The notes under the pieces were generated by a model, which was not told where the DNA came from, made no database searches, and saw only the letters and a program-made list of their open reading frames with translations. Positions 9,399 to 18,600 of a stretch of 64,000 nucleotides of DNA are shown piece by piece. This stretch comes from Chitinophaga sp. CB10 (GTDB lineage: Bacteria > Bacteroidota > Bacteroidia > Chitinophagales > Chitinophagaceae). The translations under genes and the position numbers were made by a program. The stretch lies in the NCBI GenBank assembly GCA_001870995.2, contig MLAV02000014.1, forward strand, positions 112,856-176,855, read 5' to 3'. Each line of letters starts with the position of its first letter. The stretch's first letter is position 1.

Positions 9399-9429
9399 CA
9401 AAAATAGCAATATTTTTATTAGTTCACAA
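9399..9429 (-). promoter_or_regulatory. candidate promoter of the susC operon
   Basis: On the minus strand TATTTTTG (9406 down to 9399) matches the Bacteroidota -7 consensus TAnnTTTG. A TTG (9429 down to 9427) lies 20 bp upstream as the -33 element. Transcription would begin near 9392, giving a leader of roughly 395 nt before susC. The assignment is from consensus and spacing only. Confidence 0.45.
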
Positions 9430-9444
9430 TATTTGTAGACTAAT
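9418..9444. promoter_or_regulatory. 27-bp palindromic dyad over the susC -33 region
   Basis: Outer arms ATTAGT and ACTAAT and inner arms ACAA and TTGT are arranged symmetrically around a TAT centre, so 20 of 24 arm positions are palindromic. The dyad covers the proposed -33 TTG of the susC promoter, as expected for an operator. The regulator is not identified. Confidence 0.5.
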
Positions 9445-9570
9445 GCTGAAAAAATTTACTGAACCTTCTTGCTGATCTGTTGTTGTAATGCTATTGATAT
9501 TGAACGATGTATGTGTGAAAGGCCGCGCTGGCGCGGTCCTGAAGCCCCTTTTCCTGTTGTCCCCCTGCCG

Positions 9571-9600
9571 TTGAAATGCTGAAAACAGCGTCTATGTTGA
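9571..9600 (+). promoter_or_regulatory. weak promoter candidate for the giant adhesin gene
   Basis: TTG at 9571-9573 and TATGTTGA at 9593-9600 are 19 bp apart, and the latter keeps the TA and TT of TAnnTTTG but misses two positions. A start near 9607 would leave a leader of about 28 nt. This is weak. Confidence 0.2.
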
Positions 9601-9634
9601 CCACAAATGTTATATCAGCCGTAAATGTAACGCT

Positions 9635-12600
9635 ATGAAAAAATGCTACCCGGCTACGCTTTACTTATTGCTTTTTGTCCTGCTACTTGGTACTGTGCAA
9701 ACCTCCGTCGCCCAATCCTGTACCGGTTCTTTGGGCGATCCCGTGTTCCGGGAAACCTTCGGCGATGCCGGCACCACTGTCAAGCCTACACTGGGCGGGC
9801 CATTGCCTAACGGTATCACGAACTATACGTATTACAGCCCCGGCACCGGTGGCCGCCCCGTAGGGCCGTACCCCGGGCAATACACTATCTCCAACACTAC
9901 CCGTGGTTATAATAACACCTTCTTTGTGGATCGCCCGGATCATACTACGGGGACGGGTACAGGTTATTGTATGGTAGTAGATGCAAATGCCACCCCGGGC
10001 CAGTTTTACCAACGTACCATCACAGGGCTTTGCGCGGGTACTACCTTTGAGTTTTCAGCCTGGCTGATGAATATCAATCCCAATACCGCATCCAGCGTTG
10101 CCAATCCCAGTTTACGTTTTGATATCCTTGACGCTAATAACCCAAACGGGGCGCCTATTGCGCAAGTTTCAACCGGTAACGTACCATATCGTGCGCCGGG
10201 AACCTGGGTGCGCCTGGCAGGTATTTTTCAGATGCCCAGCACCACCAGCTCCGTCATCCTGCGCATCATCAGTAATACGCCCAACAGCAATGGTAATGAC
10301 CTCGCGCTGGACGATATTGCCTTTGCCGCATGCGGCCCTCCCATCACCTTTACCCAGGCGCCGGGAGTTGTTTGTGCCAGCGGTACAACCAGTATGACCG
10401 TGAGCCTGCCTGCCGGCAGCTATTCCACTTATTTCTTCCAGCTCCAAAGCCGGGCCACCGGCACAACGGACTGGACAAACGTAGGCAGTATTGTAAATAA
10501 CGGCGCGTCCAATAGCCGCACCTTTACCATTACCAATGCGCAATCCGGTGTGGAATATCGTGTACTCGCTGCCGGTGGCACGGATGAAATCAACAGCTCT
10601 ACCTGCCGCGTTACCTCCAATCCTGTACCGCTTAACGTTATTGATTATACGACCACGATTACCGGTCCTGCCAATGTATGTTATAACACGCCTGCGACAT
10701 TGAATGCAGTGGTTACTGCGCGAAACGGCAGTAACATTCCTGCTTCCGGCTATACTTATGTCTGGGAAACCAGCACCAATGGCGCCACCTGGAACGTAGT
10801 GCCGGGGCAAACTACCGCTACGCTCACTACGCCTCCGCTGACCTCAAACGTTTATTACAGGGTTACAGCAAGTGTTTCCGGCTGTTCCGGTACAGGAGTA
10901 TCGCAGGCGTTTCCTATCAACGTATATCCGCAGATGAGCGTGTCCGTGGCGCCGGCGCCGCCTGTATGCCAGGGATCGACCACCGCCAGCGTCGCTTACG
11001 CCGTTAACTCCGGCGCCGTAAACAGGTACACCGTCACCAGCAACATGCCGGGCTTTACGCCGGTAAACGCCACACTGGGCGCTTCGCCCATCACCCTCGC
11101 ATTGCCGTCAGGGGCTGCGCCGGGTACCTATCAGTTCACCTTTACCTTCAGCAACAGTAATATTAATTGCGCCGCGCCGCCGGTAACGACAGATATAACG
11201 GTCGCGCCGCTCCCCAACGCGCCCAACGCAGGTAACGATACTACCATATGCGGCGCTTCCAGCATGGCCCTGAACGGTAATATAGCCATCAACGGAACCG
11301 GCCGGTGGGCGGAGGTTTCCGGGCCAAGTACCGTTACTTTTTCCAGCGACACGGACCCGCATGCCATCGTATCCAACCTCGTGCCGGGTACCTATAACCT
11401 GCTCTGGACCATCGGTAACCAAAACTGTCCGAGTCAGTCAAATGAAGTAGTAGTCACCGTCCTGGCAACGCCTACTACCGCCAATGCCGGCCCTGATCAA
11501 ACGCAGTATAATTCCGGGGTATTCCCCATGAACGCCAATACGCCGGTAAACGGTACCGGCAGCTGGTCAGTTATTTCCGGCAACGCCACCGTAGCTAACC
11601 CAGCTTCCCCTACTACCAGCGTCACCATTGCTCCTAACAGCAGCGCTACCTTAGTATGGAGTATCACGAACGGTATCTGCCCGCCCAGCAGGGATACCGT
11701 AGTGATTAACTATATCAGCAAAGCGGATGTGCAGATCGTAAAAACAGTGCTGCAAAACGGGCCTTATCTCGCAGGGCAGGAGTTTGACTACCAGATCGTC
11801 GTAACGAATGCCGGACCAAGCAACGCCACCAACGTGCATATTACGGATGCCCTGCCAGCTACATTTATCGCTACGCGGGTGAATGCAAGCGTGACCGGTG
11901 CAGCAAGGATTATCACGAATAATTCAACCCTTACCAATATTGACATTACCGCCGATGTGCCTACACAGGGCGCCAGCGTGGTGATTGTCGTGGAAGGCCG
12001 CCTCTCTTCCGCACTGAATGGCAATATCACCAATACGGCAGTAGCGGTATCGCCGGACGTGCCGGACGATAACGGGGCCACCAGCACCGTAACGGTACCG
12101 GTAGCGCGCCACCCCTTCCTCAATAATGTCAAAACCGCGCCTGCTACCGTCGTTGCGGGCGAGGCCATCACCTTCGGCGTAACGGTGAATAACGCCAGCA
12201 TGGGTGATGCGGTCAATACCGTCATCACGGATGCCGTTTCCTCTAAAGTCACCAACGTTACCTGGTCCGCCGTTGCCACAGGGCGCGCCACCATCAGCGC
12301 AGGCGCCACCGGTAGCGGCAGCAATATCAGCGTAACGGCCAGCATGCCGGCAGGGGATACGGGTAAGGTATATATCACGATCAAAGGTACCGTGACGGCC
12401 GGTGCAACAGGCAATATCCTGAATGAAGCAGTGGCAACGCTCAGTGAAGCGGGTACAAGCCCCATTACCTCCAATACTACCAATACCCTTATCACCAGCA
12501 CCCCGGGTATCCTCATCTATAAATCCCACGTCGGCGATCCGGTACTCATTGCCGGCAAGCCGGTGGAATATACCATACAGGTAAATAACAACGGGCCAAG

Positions 12601-15600
12601 TAATGCCGTGGGCACAGTCATTACAGACGCCATCCCCGCTGCGGTGCTGAACCCTGTGTGGACCGCCGAAGCGCATGGCGGCGCCACCATTGCCAGCGGC
12701 GCAACAGGCAGCGGCAGCAACCTGCAGCTGACTGCCAACATCCCCGCAGGCAGCAGCAATTATATATTGATACACGTAACAGGTACCATCAGCCCGGATT
12801 ATAGCGGCAGGCTCATCAACACCGCCGTAGCCACTCCTGCAGAAGCGGGCGTGGGCCCTGTTAACAGCAGCGATAATGCAGAGGTAAGGAAGGACGTTAA
12901 CTTCACCGCAGTGAAAAGCGGCCCTGCCACCGCCATAGCCGGCGGGCAGATTGCCTATGTGCTGGACGTTACCAACAACGGCCCGTCCAATGCCAGCGCG
13001 GCGCAGATTACCGACATGACGCCGTCCGCACTGTATAACGTTACCTGGTCAGCCTCTGTAGTTAATGGCACTGGCAGTATAGTAAGCGGCGCTACCGGTT
13101 CCGGTAACAACGTGGCCGTAGTGGCCAATATCAACGCCGGCGCAACAGTCAGAATACTGATCAATGGTTATATTGAACCTACACGGTTAACGCCTGTCGT
13201 AAACGGGGCAGAGGTAACGCCTTCAGAACCGGGCGAACAGCCGGTGCCATCCAACGAGGTGACGACCACCCTTTCCGCACAGGCCCGCCTGCGAATCAGT
13301 AAAACAGCGGTAGATACCATACAGGCAGGTAACGCTATTACCTATACGCTCACCGCTACCAACGAAGGGCCCAGTAACTCCCGTGGCATCGCCATCACGG
13401 ATGTGGTGCCTGCCAACATTCAGCAAGTAAGCTGGGTAGCCACCGCCAGGGGCAACGCGAGCCTGATCAGCGGCGCTACCGGTACTGGCAATAATGTAAG
13501 CGTAACGGCGGACCTGGGCGCGGGCTCCGGTAATGAAATCAGGATCATCGTTACCGGAACGGTCTCCGCCTCCTTCAACGGTAATCTAACCAATACGGCT
13601 ATCGTTAAGCCATCCGAACCAGGCAGCACCGGCGATACCGCCACCAAAGTGACAGTGGTGCAACGGCAGCCGGAACTCTCCATTACCAAATCCGCAGTGG
13701 ACGTGGTGCTGGCGGGCGATAGCCTTACCTACACCATAGCAGTAACTAACCAGGGCGTAAGTAATGCCCTGGGAACAGTGATCACTGATACCATTCCTGT
13801 CCCCATCCTGAATCCTTCCTGGACCAGCAGCGTACAGGGAGCGGCAGCAGTGCTGACCGGTGGCAGCGGTACCGGCAGCATCGTACGCCTCACCGCAAAT
13901 ATTCCTGCCGGCGCAGCAAACATGGTTACCATTACCGTGAAAGGTAAGACCAACCCTGCGCTGGATACCATTACCGTCAACACGGCGCATGCTACGCCAG
14001 TCGAGCAGGTACCACCGGTGAGCGCTTCCAAAGTAGTGCGGATCCGTAAAGTCCCGGCCCTGGCTATCACCAAATCCGGCCCGGCTACGCTGGCTGCGGG
14101 CGAAAAGATCGTATATACGGTAACGGTAACCAATACCGGTGTTTCCAATGCGGACAATGTCCTGATCTCGGATGCGATCCCAACGCCGGTGATCAATGCG
14201 CAGTGGCAGGCAGTAGCCAACGGCGCGGCGCAGGTCACCAACGGTGCTACCGGTACCGGTAACAGCCTGAATATAACAGGTAATATCCCTGCCGGCGCCG
14301 GCAATAATATTGTGATCACCATCGTAGGCCAGGTAAATCCTGCCTTCGCCGGATCGTTTACCAACAGCGCACAAGCCGTACCGTCCGAACCGGGCGCTCC
14401 TACGGCCACAGCGCCGCCGGTAACGACAACCGTTACACAGGAACCTGCCATCAGGATAAGGAAATCCGGTCCGGCTACGGCCAATGCCGGTCAAACCATT
14501 ACGTATAACCTCACCGTTACGAACCTGGGTCCATCCAACGCAACCAATACAGAAATCAAGGATGCCATCCCGGCTGAACTGACCAATGTATCGTGGACGG
14601 CTACCGCCACCTCGCCGGCCCTCATTATCTCCGGCGCTACCGGCTCCGGCAATGCGCTGCAGCTGCTGGCCAACATACCGGCTGACAGCGGCGCAGTCAA
14701 TATCGTTGTAACGGGAACCATTCCTGCAGGCAGCACGGCCACTTCCATCAGCAACACGGCGGTGGCTGCGCCATCGGAACCTGGCATCCCTCCGGTGAAT
14801 GCGGATACGGTGGTAACTGCCATCCAACGCAAACCAGGGCTGCTCATCACCAAGTCAGCTCCAGCGAATGCTTATGCAGGCGGCCAGATCGTGTACAGCT
14901 TCCGCGCGGTAAACATCGGCCCGAGCGACGCCAGGAACGCGGTGATCCGCGATACCGTGCCGGCTAACATCATCGTCAGCCAATGGGGCGCGGTAGCTTC
15001 CGGCGCTGCAACGGTAAACAGTGGCGCCAGCGGCACAGGCAATATCATCGAGGTTACGGCGGACATCCCGGCAGGTAGTCCGAATGGAGTCGTGGTATTG
15101 GTAAACGGTAGGATCAATCCGGACTTTGAAGGTACCATCTCCAACACCGCCTGGGTATTCCCGTCAGAAGCAGGTGCAGACAGTGCGCGGTCTACAGCCG
15201 CCACCAGCGTCAGCAAGCTGGCGGTGCTGGACATCCGCAAAACAGGCCCTGCTACCATTGTAGCGGGTAACCCGATCCAATACACAATCGAAGCAGTCAA
15301 CAACGGCCCCAGCAATGCAAAAAATGTAACGATTACAGATATTATCCCTGCGGGCATTATTAACGCTACCTGGACCGCCACCGGCGTAAACGGCGCCGTG
15401 ATCCGCAGTGGCGATACCGGTACGGTAAATATTAACCTGACCGCGGATATTCCGGACAGCGCAGGCGCTAAAGTGGTCATCGTGGTGAATGGTACGGTAG
15501 ATCCGTCCTTCACAGGCAGTACCATCGTCAATACGGCAACGGTAATGAACCCTGCCGGCATCAACCCATCCGGGGATACCGCCACTGTAACTACTACGGT

Positions 15601-18600
15601 TACACGGCAGGCGGACCTGCGCATCGTCAAATCCGGACCTTCCGCAGCCGGCGCCGGGGAGCCCATCCAATACACCCTGAAGGTGCAGAACTTCGGGCCA
15701 AGTAATGTTCCGGGAGCGCGCATCACGGATGTGCTTTCCAACCTGATCATTAACGCCACCTGGACGGCTACCGCTGTAGGAAATATCGCCAATCTCTCTC
15801 CAACAACAGGAACCGGCAATGTGGATATTACGGCAGATATGCCGGCAGATGGCAGCTATATCCTCGTTACGGTCAACGGTATTGTATCTCCGGCCGTCAT
15901 CAATGGCGCCAACCTGACCAACACAGCCACCGTAAGCCTGCCGCCAGGCAGCAGTATAACGGATCCGATCCTGCAGAATAATACCAGCACAGTAACAGGC
16001 ATCGTCAATAATGATCCGGTTGTGCGTATTGCGAAGTCAGGCCCGGCCGTCACCAGCATAGGCGATACCATTCATTATACGATTGTAGTGGCCAATGGCG
16101 GCTCCGGTAACATTACCAACGCGGTGATTACCGATAATGTGCCGGCTGTTGTAAGAGTCATAGGCTGGACGGCCACCGGCACAGGTACCGCTACCATTAC
16201 CGGCCCTACATCCGGCAACACCAATAACATCAGCACTACCGGTAATATCCCGATCGGGTCAGCGAATAGCCTGGTGATACAAATCGATGGGGAAGTACTA
16301 AACACAGCAGGTGCTACCATTGTGAATACCGCCGCAGTAACAGCCGGTCCGAACAGGGAAACCTCCGTGGTAACGGCGGTGAACAATTCCGCGGACCTGC
16401 GCATCGTGAAAGGCGGGCCGGCTACCGTTGTAGCGGGTCAGGGTATTCACTATACTTTGCAGGTGTACAATAACGGTCCGCGCGATGCGGATCAGATCAG
16501 GATCACTGACCTGATTCCCCCAGTGATCACCAAAGTTACCTGGACGGCTATTGCCACCGGCAACGCCAGCATAATGGGCAGTGCGCGTGTGGATAGCAAC
16601 GGTAATGCCATCAACCTGCCGGCCAGGATCGCCGCAGGCGCGGGCAACTATATCACGATCAATATCGACGGAACGGTAGATGGCGCAACGACCCTCACCA
16701 GCGTGGTGAACACCGCCATTGTAACGCCGGATTCTACCCGGGTAGACCCGAATGTGGCGAATAATACCAGCAGTACTACCACCGCTATCACAAAAGGTTA
16801 CGGCCTTACCGTTACCAAAGGAGGCCCGCAGAACGCGGTAGCAGGTAACACTATCAGCTATACGCTGACCATTGGCAACCAGGGTCCGTCTGATGCCCTC
16901 GGCGTCAACATCAGTGATATTATACCGGTCATGATCAGCAATGCCAGCTGGAATGTGCTGGTACAAGGCGCCGCCAGCATTACCGGCGATTTGTCCGGTA
17001 CCGGCGATGTCAATACCACTGTTGATATCCCTGCGGGAGATCAGAACTTCGCGGTGATCGCCGTAACGGGAAATATAGATCCTGCCTTTAACGGGGACAT
17101 CGTCAACGTGGTATCCGCAGGCAACAACAGCATCCCTGCCGTTACGGATACGCTCCTTACGCACGTTCGCCGCCTCACCGTGCTGGATGTGAATAAGAGC
17201 GGCCCTGCCAAAGTAACCGCGGGCGAAACCATGACCTACACCATACGCGTGACCAACAACGGCCCAAGTAATGCTGCCGGCGTTACGATTACAGATACGA
17301 TTGACAATCGCCTCGAAAACCTGAGCTGGACAGCCGTTGCCTCCAACGGGGCAGTCATCAGCGGCAGCGCTGCCGGCAATACTGCTCAAATACTCGTACT
17401 GGCTGATATCCCGGCCGGCGGCAGCGCCGATGTGGTGATCACTGTTACAGGCACTGTTGCGCCGGCGGCTACCGGCACTATCCGCAACATTGCAGTAGCA
17501 ATGCCTGCGGCAGACGGTATCAATGTGCCGGCGGTATCTCCGGAAGTAATTACCGTGATTGAAAACAAACCAATGCTCACCATACGCAAGAGCGGCCCGA
17601 CCCTGGCGGATGCCGGTCAAACCATCAACTACCAGCTGGTGGTGACCAACCAGGGTATCAGCGATGCCCTGAATGCCTCCATCACGGATGCGGTACCTGC
17701 CTCCCTCAGTGGCGTAACGTGGACCACCCAGGTGGTGAACAGCGGGCTTGCCTCCATCGTAAGCGGCGGCAGCGGCGCAGGTAATAATGTAGCCATCACC
17801 GCTAACCTGAAAGCGAAAGGCAGCATCATCGTGAGCATCAGCGGTAAGATAGATTCGACCTTTGCAGGCACTGTAACCAACATCGCGCGGGTAATGCCTG
17901 CCGAGCCTGCAGGCACGGGCGATACCGCTACCGTGAATACGCTGGTGGTACTCAACCCTGGACTGGATATCATGAAGTCCGGCCCGTCCACCGCGCAATC
18001 CGGCCAGCCGATCAGCTACACCATCACCGCGGTGAACTCCGGCCCAAGTAATGCGCAAAATGCGCTGATAATGGACCGCGTGCCGGTGGCCTTGCAGAAC
18101 GTGACCTGGACAGCCACAGCCGGTGGCGCAGCCAGCATTGTGGATGGCGCTAACGGTACCGGCAATACGGTTACCCTGCATGTGAACCTCCCGCCGGGCG
18201 CCGGAAATAATATAGTCGTTACCGTGAATGGAACCATCAACCCTGCCTTCCGGGATACGATCCGCAACGTGGCTACCATCACCCCTGTGGAAACCGGTAA
18301 AGCGGATTCCTCACAGGTGGTACAAACGGTGGTGGATGCCATACCGGTGCTGACTATCGCCAAGGTAGGTCCTGCAAGGGCTATTGCGGGCCAGCCGGTT
18401 GCCTACACCATCACCGTCGGCAACAGCAGCACAAGCGATGCACGCAACCTCGTTATTACGGATGCGGTACCGTCTGCCATCACCAACGTCACCTGGCAGG
18501 CAACTGCCACCGGCAAAGCCGATATTATAGGTGCAGCGCAGGGCAGCGGCAACAACGTCAGCCTGAATGGCGACATCCCGGCAGGCAGCGGCAATACCAT

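Larger units (their letters stand above)
9007..9634. other. 628-bp divergent intergenic region between susC and the giant adhesin gene
   Basis: It holds a candidate leftward promoter with an overlapping palindrome (9399-9444), a leader of about 390 nt for susC with overlapping hairpins near 9078-9100, a weak rightward promoter candidate (9571-9600) and a GC-rich hairpin at 9521-9538. I see no convincing small gene in it. Confidence 0.6.

Noticed and set aside
9007..9634. Riboswitch in the susC leader
   Set aside because: I looked for TPP, cobalamin and other conserved cores and found none; only overlapping simple hairpins are visible.
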